Shown: piece after piece, positions 1 through 8,618 of the stretch | Layout of the letters: each line of letters starts with the position of its first letter | Numbering within the stretch: the stretch's first letter is position 1 | NCBI RefSeq assembly: GCF_030408035.1 | Contig: NZ_JASDCF010000002.1 | Span: 1 to 64,000, forward strand | From: Psychrobacter sp. APC 3426 | GTDB taxonomy: Bacteria > Pseudomonadota > Gammaproteobacteria > Pseudomonadales > Moraxellaceae | DNA: 64,000 nt | Direction: 5' to 3' | Made by a program: the position numbers and the translations under genes | Notes under the pieces: model-generated | What the model saw: the letters and a program-made list of their open reading frames with translations, nothing else | Databases searched by the model: none | What the model was told of the DNA's origin: nothing

Positions 1-77
1 GGGTAGTCGTCTTTAGCTTCAATTAGCATACGGACGGCTCGCTCTTGCATTTCAGGGGTATAGTTTCGTGTTTTCAT
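1..77 (-). CDS. IS3-family transposase OrfA, N-terminal fragment
   Basis: This is a partial CDS of 25 codons reading from ATG at 77 to the window edge. The residues match the typical N-terminus of IS3-family OrfA proteins, the small helix-turn-helix protein that is made alone or fused to the DDE-type OrfB by programmed frameshifting. Nothing beyond these codons can be seen, so whether the element is intact is unknown. Its start lies about 50 bp inside the terminal inverted repeat, the expected layout for the family. Confidence 0.8.
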   Translation of the reverse strand, partial: MKTRNYTPEMQERAVRMLIEAKDDY

Positions 78-127
78 TGTCGTATTCTCTCAGAAAATTG
101 AGTCTCCGACAATCCCGGGGCGGTTCA
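1..127 (-). mobile_element. IS3-family insertion sequence, left end (runs off the window)
   Basis: On the minus strand, bases 77 to 1 encode the start of an IS3-type OrfA transposase, beginning MKTRNYTPEMQERAVRMLIE and continuing to the window edge. Upstream of it lies a terminal inverted repeat at 110-127, reading TGAACCGCCCCGGGATTG on the minus strand, which has the TGAACCGCCCC start common at IS3-family ends. The element therefore ends at base 127, and only 127 bp of it is visible. The target duplication and the other end are outside the window. It abuts the helical-repeat ORF starting at 139, which probably lost its 5' part to this insertion. Confidence 0.85.
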
Positions 128-138
128 GTACTTGGAAA

Positions 139-1551
139 ATGAAACCTTTAGGCAGTGACATTATCGCAGAATCCAGTGTACGTGCATTTGCTACTAGTCT
201 AAGTACAGCAGTAAAAAATGAACCTGAGAGATTCGCAAAACTAGCATTAACACTACCAAAAGATATCAATGAAAAGTTTATTGAGAATATTTTATATGGA
301 CTGGCAGATAACAATTCATTTAATTTAGAGGAAGGTTTCAAGGAGAGCTGGCAACCTTGTTCATTAGAACTTCGTTACAAAGTTATTAGACATTTTGAAG
401 GTTTTGATGAGAGTCAAGCACTGACAAGATTATTAGTAGATACTCCAAAGATTATAGACCATTCTGATATGCTGGATAAGCTTATTGAAATTGCTCTTCA
501 CTCATCTAATCCTAATAATAACAAGCTCGATTTATATGACCCTAAAAAGGGAGATGATGCTGAGCATACTACTGCTGAGAGTCTGATGCAAAACTCTATA
601 AACTGTTATAGAGGGATTGCATACGGTGGTATTGCCAAAATATTTTGGGATAATGAAGAGTATGCATGGGATAATTTGAGTTTGATTGACTCTGCTATAA
701 ATGATCCTCATCCGGCTGTAAAAATAGTAGCAGTCCGATTATTGACTCCTTTCTTAAATTACGACATAAATTATGCATTGCAAAGGTTTCTAGATTTATG
801 TAAATCTGATTTAAGAATGAGCTGTGCTTATGAATCTTATCATTTTTTTAATTCAGCTTTTACAGATGATTTTAGAGAGCAGTATGTGGCATTAGTTAAA
901 CTCATGCTTATTTCTGAATATGAAGAGGTTCGTAAGCAGGCTGGCATACAAGTTTTTGCACGCTACTTTTTTAATGGTTTATTTGAGAATGAGCTATCAT
1001 CTGTTTTAACAGCTGATGAGTCAGTTAAGCTAGGTATTGCCGAAGTTCTAGTTCAATTTCTAACGGTGGACGATTACGCAGAGCAAGAGCAAAAATTAGT
1101 CAAAGTATATAAATCTCTAATCAGCGATAGTTCTCAGGAAGTTAAAGATGAGTTGCTATCTTGTATTAGAGAAAAGAACTTTTGGAATAAAGGTATTACT
1201 GAAGAACTACTTGATATTTATATGAATTCTCAAGTAGTGAACAAAAAGCTATACTATTTATTCTATGCTTTAGAAAACTACGTTTTATGTTTAAATGATT
1301 TTAAAAGCATGTTATTAAAGTTATTTATTGAAATAGCTACAGCCAGTCTATCTGATGAAACTAAACAAATTGTTTACAGTGAAATGGACAAATTAACCAA
1401 AATATTGCAGAGAATATACGATGAAGCGGTCGATGATGAGGACGACGTTACTCTAAGTCTATGCTTAGATGTTTGGGATAGTTTATTAAAGTCAGATAGC
1501 TATGAAGTGAAGCAAGCAACTAGGCATATCGAAAATGGATTGCTAAATTAA
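139..1551 (+). CDS. Helical (HEAT-like) repeat protein, probable C-terminal remnant of a larger protein
   Basis: This 470-residue ORF is made of helical segments resembling HEAT/ARM repeats, for example the stretches around CYRGIAYGGIAKIF and DPHPAVKIVAVRLLTPFLNY. It has no signal peptide, membrane segment or nucleotide-binding motif. Its first ATG is only 12 bp from the IS3 terminal repeat. The same frame stays open back into the IS to base 64, and no convincing ribosome-binding site precedes the ATG. I infer that the IS cut off the 5' part of a longer gene. Similar helical tails occur at the C-terminus of large STAND/NACHT-type NTPases found in defence islands, but with the N-terminus missing this is only a suggestion. 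The base composition is AT-rich like the rest of the island. Whether the remnant is expressed is unknown. Confidence 0.55.
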   Translation: MKPLGSDIIAESSVRAFATSLSTAVKNEPERFAKLALTLPKDINEKFIENILYGLADNNSFNLEEGFKESWQPCSLELRYKVIRHFEGFDESQALTRLLVDTPKIIDHSDMLDKLIEIALHSSNPNNNKLDLYDPKKGDDAEHTTAESLMQNSINCYRGIAYGGIAKIFWDNEEYAWDNLSLIDSAINDPHPAVKIVAVRLLTPFLNYDINYALQRFLDLCKSDLRMSCAYESYHFFNSAFTDDFREQYVALVKLMLISEYEEVRKQAGIQVFARYFFNGLFENELSSVLTADESVKLGIAEVLVQFLTVDDYAEQEQKLVKVYKSLISDSSQEVKDELLSCIREKNFWNKGITEELLDIYMNSQVVNKKLYYLFYALENYVLCLNDFKSMLLKLFIEIATASLSDETKQIVYSEMDKLTKILQRIYDEAVDDEDDVTLSLCLDVWDSLLKSDSYEVKQATRHIENGLLN

Positions 1552-1625
1552 AGTTTAGCAACTTCTATTATGATATATTTACTGAGCAATAATTGCGTAA
1601 CATTAATTCTACTATTTAAGCGACT

Positions 1626-2015
1626 ATGAAATCGACTTTTCTACTATCTATAGCCGTTTTAACACTTTCATCTCTTATTTCTACTGTTGCTATAGCTGCT
1701 CCTGGCTTCTCAAACGGTATTGAGTTATATGAAAGCCAAGATGGCGGTGTATATTCTACTTCTTGGACAGCTTACCCTATGACTATTACCAGTTATGGTG
1801 GTCCAAAATATGATAAGCCAGATAGTAAGCTTGTTGCTTTAACAGCAGATGGTAAGACAAGTGCTTTTAGAGGCATTTTGAGCATTTCTTGTTTAAGTCC
1901 AACAAGCTCACATATAGAAAGTGATGAAGATTATAAAAGTCTAAAAGATGCTATGGCTGATGGAACCATTCCTCGTCCAGCAGTGAATGGCTTGTTCGCT
2001 AAGTTCTGTAAATAA
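1626..2015 (+). CDS. Small secreted protein of unknown function
   Basis: The 129-residue product begins with a clear Sec signal peptide: a basic start (MKST), a hydrophobic core around LSIAVLTLSSLISTVAIA, and a likely signal-peptidase site after AIA before APGF. The mature part is about 105 residues, contains two cysteines (in LSISCL and at the C-terminal FCK), and probably acts in the periplasm or outside the cell. I do not recognise the family. It lies 74 bp downstream of the truncated helical-repeat ORF and is convergent with the minus-strand defence block. Nothing in the sequence ties it to defence; it may be island cargo. Confidence 0.6.
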   Translation: MKSTFLLSIAVLTLSSLISTVAIAAPGFSNGIELYESQDGGVYSTSWTAYPMTITSYGGPKYDKPDSKLVALTADGKTSAFRGILSISCLSPTSSHIESDEDYKSLKDAMADGTIPRPAVNGLFAKFCK

Positions 2016-2062
2016 TTAGTGGCATAGCTGATAATTGTGAGAGTTCAAAGTAAATTTAAAGC

Positions 2063-2093
2063 AAAAAAAATGACCTTATAATACAATAAGGTC
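2063..2093 (-). terminator. Intrinsic terminator of the minus-strand defence block
   Basis: An 8-bp perfect stem pairs GACCTTAT (2072-2079) with ATAAGGTC (2086-2093) around a 6-nt loop. On the minus strand it is followed by eight T residues (2070-2063). It sits about 25 bp beyond the stop codon at 2117, so it most likely ends transcription of the long minus-strand operon. Confidence 0.75.
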
Positions 2094-2116
2094 CTTATTA
2101 ACAATCTCATTATTAC

Positions 2117-3517
2117 TTACAGGTTTTTAAAAGAACCAAAATCATAACTATCAAACTTACTATCATCATCAAAAATAGGTGAGTTTAAATAGCTTTGAGT
2201 GACTGTTGTAATATGATTCACTTGTTCGATATCGGTAGTCATGAATCCTACAGGTAGAGTGACATCGTATTGATCAGGGAGTTGAACATGATAACAAACA
2301 ACAGCAAGTGTATCTTCTAATACTATAACTTCGGTATTGCCCTCCAGAAAACCTTCAGAAAACCCGTAAAGGTTATCTTGAGGCACTTCTTTGAACTGAT
2401 GCTTTAAATCACGAACTTCATTGCGTAGGCTTCTACTTTCTTCAGGTAACGGTAAATAAGTTTTAAAGTTATACAATCTAACCTTTTCTTTATTGCGTTT
2501 CACCATAGCACCGTTGGAAATTGAGTTAATTACTTCAATTAGCTTCGTTTGCTTGCCCCAGTAAAAGTCGCTCGGCGCAATCCAAGTCAAGTTTTTAGTT
2601 GTTTTTAGATTATTAGCTAGCTCAGTAACTTTATCAATTATTTTATTTTGATGATATGTTTGTCCGACGAAATATGTTTCGTGATTACTATTTAATTCTA
2701 AGTCTAAAAACTTATTAAAATCAAACTTACCGCCTACAATAATTTTTAAAGTCTCTGGATCTTTTAAAGACTCCATACTTTGCACGATGTCATATAAGTT
2801 GTTTTGCTCCGATCTGTGGTTGCTCAGCGTTTCAGTAATCATTTGTTGAATGTTATCGGACCTAGTAAGATCAAGTTCGCTACGTTCTAATTGAGTGCCG
2901 TCTTCAGCATTAATTTCGAAAGGTTGGGTAAATCTAAAAAAGTCAGTATAAAGCTGTTCAATTAAATCTATCTTGTACAGCTCAATGTCCTCCGAAATAT
3001 TTTCGATTACCTTATCTTCCTTTAGGTTCATAAAGTCTGCTTGAAACTGGCGTTTAGCGACATCCTTACTCTCTGACAAGTCTTTGTTTGGTACATTTAA
3101 CTCCAGCGCGTTACGATTATCTTTAGAAGTCCTTTTTTTTGGTATAAAGTTTCTATCTAATAACTCTAAATGCAAACGTTGGGTTCTTTCTTGCAAACTA
3201 GGTATTTTTGGGCCTTTACTGTTTTGATCAAATAAGAGTTGACCCTTGCTTGACAGTCCGATAGTACCATCCTCATTCCATCTAACCCATCCTTTATCAG
3301 TCAAGTCTTGTATGGCGATTTCAGCTTCTCTTTGAGTAAAGTCAAAATAATCAGCTAGATGCTTAGGTTTACACGAATTTAACTTTAGTAAACGTAGGAC
3401 AAACTCTCTGACAAAAGGAATTCCCCGCTCATCCATATAGGAAAATATGATTTTAAAGCTAGGTGATTTGATGGCAAAATCAATTTGATTAAACACTATG
3501 CTCTCAGAATTATTCAT
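2117..3517 (-). CDS. Winged-helix protein, partner of the NERD-kinase-helicase (MkoB-like position)
   Basis: This 466-residue protein begins with what looks like a winged-helix DNA-binding domain (about residues 30-100; KPKHLADYFDFTQREAEIAI followed by DLTDKGWVRW). A charged linker and a C-terminal domain of about 200 residues that I cannot assign follow. Its start overlaps the stop codon of the upstream helicase gene by one base (TAATG), so the two are probably translationally coupled. In type I Mokosh defence, a kinase-helicase (MkoA) is encoded next to a phospholipase-D-fold protein (MkoB), and this gene has the MkoB position. However, I find no HxK(x)4D motif in its translation, so either the nuclease fold has diverged or this is a different partner. 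It is the last gene before a strong terminator. Confidence 0.55.
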   Translation of the reverse strand: MNNSESIVFNQIDFAIKSPSFKIIFSYMDERGIPFVREFVLRLLKLNSCKPKHLADYFDFTQREAEIAIQDLTDKGWVRWNEDGTIGLSSKGQLLFDQNSKGPKIPSLQERTQRLHLELLDRNFIPKKRTSKDNRNALELNVPNKDLSESKDVAKRQFQADFMNLKEDKVIENISEDIELYKIDLIEQLYTDFFRFTQPFEINAEDGTQLERSELDLTRSDNIQQMITETLSNHRSEQNNLYDIVQSMESLKDPETLKIIVGGKFDFNKFLDLELNSNHETYFVGQTYHQNKIIDKVTELANNLKTTKNLTWIAPSDFYWGKQTKLIEVINSISNGAMVKRNKEKVRLYNFKTYLPLPEESRSLRNEVRDLKHQFKEVPQDNLYGFSEGFLEGNTEVIVLEDTLAVVCYHVQLPDQYDVTLPVGFMTTDIEQVNHITTVTQSYLNSPIFDDDSKFDSYDFGSFKNL

Positions 3518-6500
3518 TATTTGCGTCCTCGCTTATTTGAGGATAATTTTATAAGGCTGTACTTTGAAGCGTCATCATACTCTTTGATATAGCTAAGAAC
3601 TTTTGCTAACGGTGTATGTTTATTTTTTGGACTTTCCCAAGTTTTCGTTGCTCCAACAATCACGAGCTTATCCATAGCTCGTGATAGCGATACATTAGTA
3701 CGGTTAGGCAAATGTAAGAATCCCGTTGTCAGTTGTTTATCAAAACGTGTAAGAGATACAATAATGATTCTATTTTCTTTACCTTGATAACTGTCTACCG
3801 TATCGATCTTTATCAGCTGTCTAAAGCTGTCATCCCAAGTATTTTCATTGAATTTTTTACGTAATAGTCGTTTTTGTTCCGCATACATACAGATCACTCC
3901 TATTAAGTGATCGCCTTCTTTCAAACACTTTTTGGCCGTCTCACTATTTAAAAGTTCATCATTGTTTTGGATGTCTTGCAGTAATTTGATGATGATATCA
4001 ACCTCAACCCGATTAGATGAACTCCCATTAGATGCACCTGTATGATACGCATTAGGCATAGAGGATGTATCAAGCCAACTGACACAGGACTCGATCTCTT
4101 TGGGTACGCTGTTATATATATCAGGAATATCTTCTTCTTGTTTACCGTTTTCAAGCAAACCGTCGTAAAAACAGTATGAAACAAGATTACCAATAGCAGG
4201 TGCCATACGGTATTGAGTTTTCAGTGTAGCGCAAGTATTTTTTCCATATTCAGACTGGAATACACGCTCAAAGTCACTACCTAAAGCATCATCTAACTCT
4301 TCACCTCGCTTAGGAATACCTAGTCGTCGTGCTAAAGCTAACTTGTGTTCTTGTGAATAGATGGGAGGTAGTTGTTTATGATCACCAACCAATAGTACTC
4401 TCTTCCCAGACTGCATGGCGATGGCTAACTCACTAGAGATTGATCTTGCTGCTTCGTCAATGATAACCCAATCATAGACATTTTCGTTAATACCGATATG
4501 TGACTGTCCCATACCAACACAGGTCCCGACTACTAACTGACGCGATCTAGCAAGGAACTCTGCATAGTTAGTACGCTCATTTGATAATGAATCAAGCATA
4601 TCTTCAGTAAGTTGAATTAACTCACTAGCTTCTGAGCTTTCCTTTGGTTCAACGGAGTATTCTTTATTGATTTCAGAAACTAACTTGGTATAAATATCTT
4701 CAATACTTGACTGCTTAATGTTGAAATCTATATTAAAATTGGTTTGAGCCATCTTAGATTCGATATCTTGCTCAATAGCTTTAAGAAGATCTTTTTCCTC
4801 TTTATTATCTATATCCTTTTTCTTATTGTCTTTATCACTCATCAATAAATTATAACGCTTAATCTGTTGACCTATATCAAAGTGTATTTGAGCCCTTTTG
4901 CGCAAGTAGTCTTTTTCTAGTCCCAATAATAAACCAAGATTTTGAATGCGTTCAATTTTTTCAGCTTTAAGTAACTCGTACTTTGAATTTTGCAAGTTCT
5001 CAGAGAATACATCCTGCAATTCACTTGAAACAGTTCTACTACGGTTACTAAAACGTACAACATCCAGTTCTGTAGTAAGCCGACGACAGTGGCGACGTAT
5101 ACGTTCAGCTGCTGTATTAACTGCTTGATGAGACTGGCTTACTAGCAAAATGCTCTGAGTATTTTGTTTTTCAAATAAATAATGTACGAATGCTGCTATA
5201 AACTCAGTTTTACCCGTCCCAGGAGGTCCCTGTAGGAGAGATACAGGTCCATTTTTTAATAGTTTTTCAAACGCCTCTTTTTGGGGATCATTTAATCTTA
5301 TCGTCTGCCCATATTCATTAGTGCGATCATATCGTTTGAAGTCATCTTCACCAATAGTAGAGTCGTAATGAGTAGCGGGTAGTTTACAAGTTGCATCAAA
5401 ATATTCATAAAGGTTATTGATTACGGCCTCGCCATCTAAAATTCTAGATAGCGCATTTTTACGACGGTTAAAAGAAACCTTACTCCGTTTACTTTGTATA
5501 TAGACTATTGTGTCTTCAACTATAGAGTTATTACGCTTGACACTACCTGGCTTAAAATGAAGCTCGTTTAAAGAGCTCCTTTTAACATCTATATTTCCAT
5601 ATACAAAGGTCTTATCATTAGCAGTATCTTTGCCTAAAGCTTGTACAATATCGTCTTTATTGAATTGGTCTAAAGGGCTTACTTCTCCATTGTAGGGTAC
5701 ATAAACCTTATCCTCATTCTGCCAAATAACTGAGTCAGTGGCGGTAATATATGGAAGCGCCTCGGTTTCGGTGTTTAAAATTGCTTGCCATAACTCTTTA
5801 ACTGTAAAGAAGTATGAACTTTCCTTCTTTGAAGGCTCTTCAGTAAACTCAATTATTTCAGAAGTAAAATCAAGCTCAGATTCAGGTTCTACATTTTGAT
5901 TAGTAGTGTCATCCGTTCTTTGTAACTCTTTAATAAAGTCGTCAACTGCATTAGTAAAATGAGCGTCCTTTAATAGTACTTTGTTTAAATCAGCTAAATC
6001 ATGACGATGCTTGCTAGTTAGCCGAACTCCTACAGAAATAATTGATTGGCTATCTCTTCTGTCTTTAGCTGATATATGGTCTCGGCTAATAGGCGGTAGG
6101 ACATGCGTAAACTTTTTTTCTGTTATTGAGTAAAAAGCTTTAAACAAACCACCTAAACCTATAAATTTAACTAGTATATCGTTCTTTTCTTTACTTTTAC
6201 TTTTTTCAAACTGAAAAAATAGCTCATCGTTTTCTGGATATATTTCAAGCGTGTCAAAAGAATCTCTATTGCCAATACCTACCTCAATCATTTGAACTTC
6301 AGATTTTGGTTGAAGAGCGTCTTTAAAACGTTCAAGAGAAATAAAACCTGATTTGAGGTCTAACAACTCAGTAGATACCACTTCAGCAATATCAGGAAAT
6401 TCAGTAGAGTCTTCACCCCAAGCAACTCCTAATAGCTCACAACTCATTTTCATAACTGCAAAAATATCACGCATTTGAGTCGTAGCGTTTTCAGCGTGGC

Positions 6501-8565
6501 TAGGAGCGTATTCATAATTTAAGTTGCTACTACCATTTGAGTTAAAGTCTAAAGCATCAAATAGATACAACTGATAATCGATATCATCAGAATCAGCAGC
6601 AATTGGACTTATTTTTATATTTTCAGGATGCAAATCACCATGCGTAACACCAATTCCATGAAGATGCTCAATAGCATGAATAAGTTGATTAATGACTCCA
6701 AGTTTATGCTCAAGAGTTAACTTATCATCTAAGCTTTTTAACTCTGACCACATAAAACCGTCTTCTACGAAGTCACTAACCATATACAAACTACCAGACT
6801 TAGTAGCAATTCCAAACTCGTGAATATTAGGTATGTATTTTGGTGAAAGCTGTTTTAAGTTAGAAATTCTCTGTAGCCAATCGAATAAAATACGAGCTTT
6901 ATAATCTTCATTAACTGGAAAGGTATTCAACCACGCCTTAACTATTCGACCATTAGATAAGTAAACTTCCTTTTCGTTAGTTTCAACGATGAAGTCTTCA
7001 TCCTCTCTAAACTGACGATAATGACTAATATTATGATAAAAAGGTTCTAGTTGATCCTTATCAAATGAGAAGTCTTTTTTATCTGTGGGCCTAGCTTCAT
7101 TGAACGCTTCTAGAAAATCCTTTGCATTTTTGTAAGAATCTTCAGATAAAGCTTTTCTAATAATAAGGGAGTACCACTCATTATCAGCTTCTAACTCATG
7201 TTTAAATGACCCAATACTATCATTAGATAAGCGCTTCGATTGTAGAATATGCCAGGATAATACAGCTAAAGCTCGTACATCTAATTGGTAAGCAGTGGGT
7301 CTATTTATAGGATAGGCATCTTGGACTAAGTCAGTGTCAGTGGATACGGTGAGTATGTCTCTAATATCTCCAACAGTTCCTTTCTTAGGAAAAAAAGCAG
7401 TAGCGAAACCAGATAGCGAGACTTTTTTGTCAGCAGATAGCCAGACACTGTGTTTTCCTAAATCCCTATGAGCAATATCAGCATTGTGCAAATCGACAAA
7501 TTTATGCAAGAGTAATTTGACATAGTCAATGCGGTCTTTAATTAGAATTTGTTTGGCTATTTGACCTATAAATTGATTAAATCTAAGTTGAGAAGGCATC
7601 AAATCAAATAAGTCGGTATGATCTACGGTCATCTCTGATTTTTGGGGGACTGTTTTATAATTCAAACAGGCAGAGTAAAGCTCTTCATTAATACCCTTTA
7701 AATGTTGTAAAACCTCATACTCTCGACTGACTAACTTAAACCTACCGTCAGGTGTTTGCGCCTCTGGGTTTTGTATCTTTGAAAAATCCCAACGACGTAA
7801 TAACGCTTTATCATCTTTAGAATGATCTGAATGGGCAAAATACTCACTATATACTTCATTGGGATGTTTGAATACGGCCTCATCTTCTGCAACATAGCCA
7901 TTTACGCGAATACTCTTAGGTTTTACATTGCTTCCACCAAAAATATCATCAAATACTGCAAAATCTTTATTTAAAACCTTAGCATCTGGGTGCGGTCTAA
8001 AACGGTCATTAAATTTTTTCTCATCTTTGAGTTGTAGGAACTCTTTCAGACTTAGAGTGTGTATTTTCTCATTGTCCTCTAATTTACTGTAATCTGCATT
8101 GCCTGTCATTACGACCAAAAAATGTATAATTGGGGTGCGGACTTTATTAGTGAATTTGTTTTTGTACCTCTTTAATATACGGTCCATTAAATACTGTTTA
8201 TCACGTGTAATAGAAACTGGAGATCTGCCCATATCTTTACTGCCGAGATACCAGCGATTATTTTTACTCGTAACTTTATATTTATTCCAGTCTTTTAGCT
8301 CTATTATTAGCACATTGCAATGAGTGATGATTACTAAATCAAATTCACCTTCTTTATTGCCTTTAGGATCAGCTAATCTAAATCCGGAATAACCCTTCCA
8401 TGGAAACATAGGATTGCTAGGTGCGCTTTTTTGAAATTGAGCCCAACTCATATTTCTATTATCAAGCTCAGCTAGTACATCTGATACTTGAAAGCTTGCT
8501 TTAATTTTTCCAATAGCTTCAACTTCATGCTGTGTAAGCCCGCCACCCCAATCCTGTACTTCCAT
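3517..8565 (-). CDS. NERD nuclease - tandem kinase - SF1 helicase fusion (Mokosh MkoA-like)
   Basis: This 1682-residue multidomain protein has three parts. Residues about 15-140 form a NERD nuclease domain with the restriction-like residues D76, E89 and K91 (EFDLVII...IIELKDW). Residues about 270-500 form a first kinase-like domain with HRD at 366-368, but Ser373 replaces the catalytic Asn and the DFG motif reads SGF, so it is probably a pseudokinase. Residues about 530-755 form a second kinase with Lys543, HGD at 642-644 and Asn649. Residues about 1085-1650 form a UPF1-like (COG1112) SF1 helicase: GPPGTGKT (1113-1120), DEAA (1370-1373), GDHKQLPP (1394-1401), QYRM (1451-1454) and a coiled-coil insertion at about 1190-1340. 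A good Shine-Dalgarno (AAGGA) precedes the ATG. The kinase-helicase fusion with a small downstream partner matches type I Mokosh defence; PglW of BREX also combines NERD and kinase domains. Confidence 0.85.
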   Translation of the reverse strand: MEVQDWGGGLTQHEVEAIGKIKASFQVSDVLAELDNRNMSWAQFQKSAPSNPMFPWKGYSGFRLADPKGNKEGEFDLVIITHCNVLIIELKDWNKYKVTSKNNRWYLGSKDMGRSPVSITRDKQYLMDRILKRYKNKFTNKVRTPIIHFLVVMTGNADYSKLEDNEKIHTLSLKEFLQLKDEKKFNDRFRPHPDAKVLNKDFAVFDDIFGGSNVKPKSIRVNGYVAEDEAVFKHPNEVYSEYFAHSDHSKDDKALLRRWDFSKIQNPEAQTPDGRFKLVSREYEVLQHLKGINEELYSACLNYKTVPQKSEMTVDHTDLFDLMPSQLRFNQFIGQIAKQILIKDRIDYVKLLLHKFVDLHNADIAHRDLGKHSVWLSADKKVSLSGFATAFFPKKGTVGDIRDILTVSTDTDLVQDAYPINRPTAYQLDVRALAVLSWHILQSKRLSNDSIGSFKHELEADNEWYSLIIRKALSEDSYKNAKDFLEAFNEARPTDKKDFSFDKDQLEPFYHNISHYRQFREDEDFIVETNEKEVYLSNGRIVKAWLNTFPVNEDYKARILFDWLQRISNLKQLSPKYIPNIHEFGIATKSGSLYMVSDFVEDGFMWSELKSLDDKLTLEHKLGVINQLIHAIEHLHGIGVTHGDLHPENIKISPIAADSDDIDYQLYLFDALDFNSNGSSNLNYEYAPSHAENATTQMRDIFAVMKMSCELLGVAWGEDSTEFPDIAEVVSTELLDLKSGFISLERFKDALQPKSEVQMIEVGIGNRDSFDTLEIYPENDELFFQFEKSKSKEKNDILVKFIGLGGLFKAFYSITEKKFTHVLPPISRDHISAKDRRDSQSIISVGVRLTSKHRHDLADLNKVLLKDAHFTNAVDDFIKELQRTDDTTNQNVEPESELDFTSEIIEFTEEPSKKESSYFFTVKELWQAILNTETEALPYITATDSVIWQNEDKVYVPYNGEVSPLDQFNKDDIVQALGKDTANDKTFVYGNIDVKRSSLNELHFKPGSVKRNNSIVEDTIVYIQSKRSKVSFNRRKNALSRILDGEAVINNLYEYFDATCKLPATHYDSTIGEDDFKRYDRTNEYGQTIRLNDPQKEAFEKLLKNGPVSLLQGPPGTGKTEFIAAFVHYLFEKQNTQSILLVSQSHQAVNTAAERIRRHCRRLTTELDVVRFSNRSRTVSSELQDVFSENLQNSKYELLKAEKIERIQNLGLLLGLEKDYLRKRAQIHFDIGQQIKRYNLLMSDKDNKKKDIDNKEEKDLLKAIEQDIESKMAQTNFNIDFNIKQSSIEDIYTKLVSEINKEYSVEPKESSEASELIQLTEDMLDSLSNERTNYAEFLARSRQLVVGTCVGMGQSHIGINENVYDWVIIDEAARSISSELAIAMQSGKRVLLVGDHKQLPPIYSQEHKLALARRLGIPKRGEELDDALGSDFERVFQSEYGKNTCATLKTQYRMAPAIGNLVSYCFYDGLLENGKQEEDIPDIYNSVPKEIESCVSWLDTSSMPNAYHTGASNGSSSNRVEVDIIIKLLQDIQNNDELLNSETAKKCLKEGDHLIGVICMYAEQKRLLRKKFNENTWDDSFRQLIKIDTVDSYQGKENRIIIVSLTRFDKQLTTGFLHLPNRTNVSLSRAMDKLVIVGATKTWESPKNKHTPLAKVLSYIKEYDDASKYSLIKLSSNKRGRK

Positions 8566-8618
8566 TATTTATCCTTAAATTTTTCTTTATATACATTTAA
8601 TACTTGATAGTTTGTATC

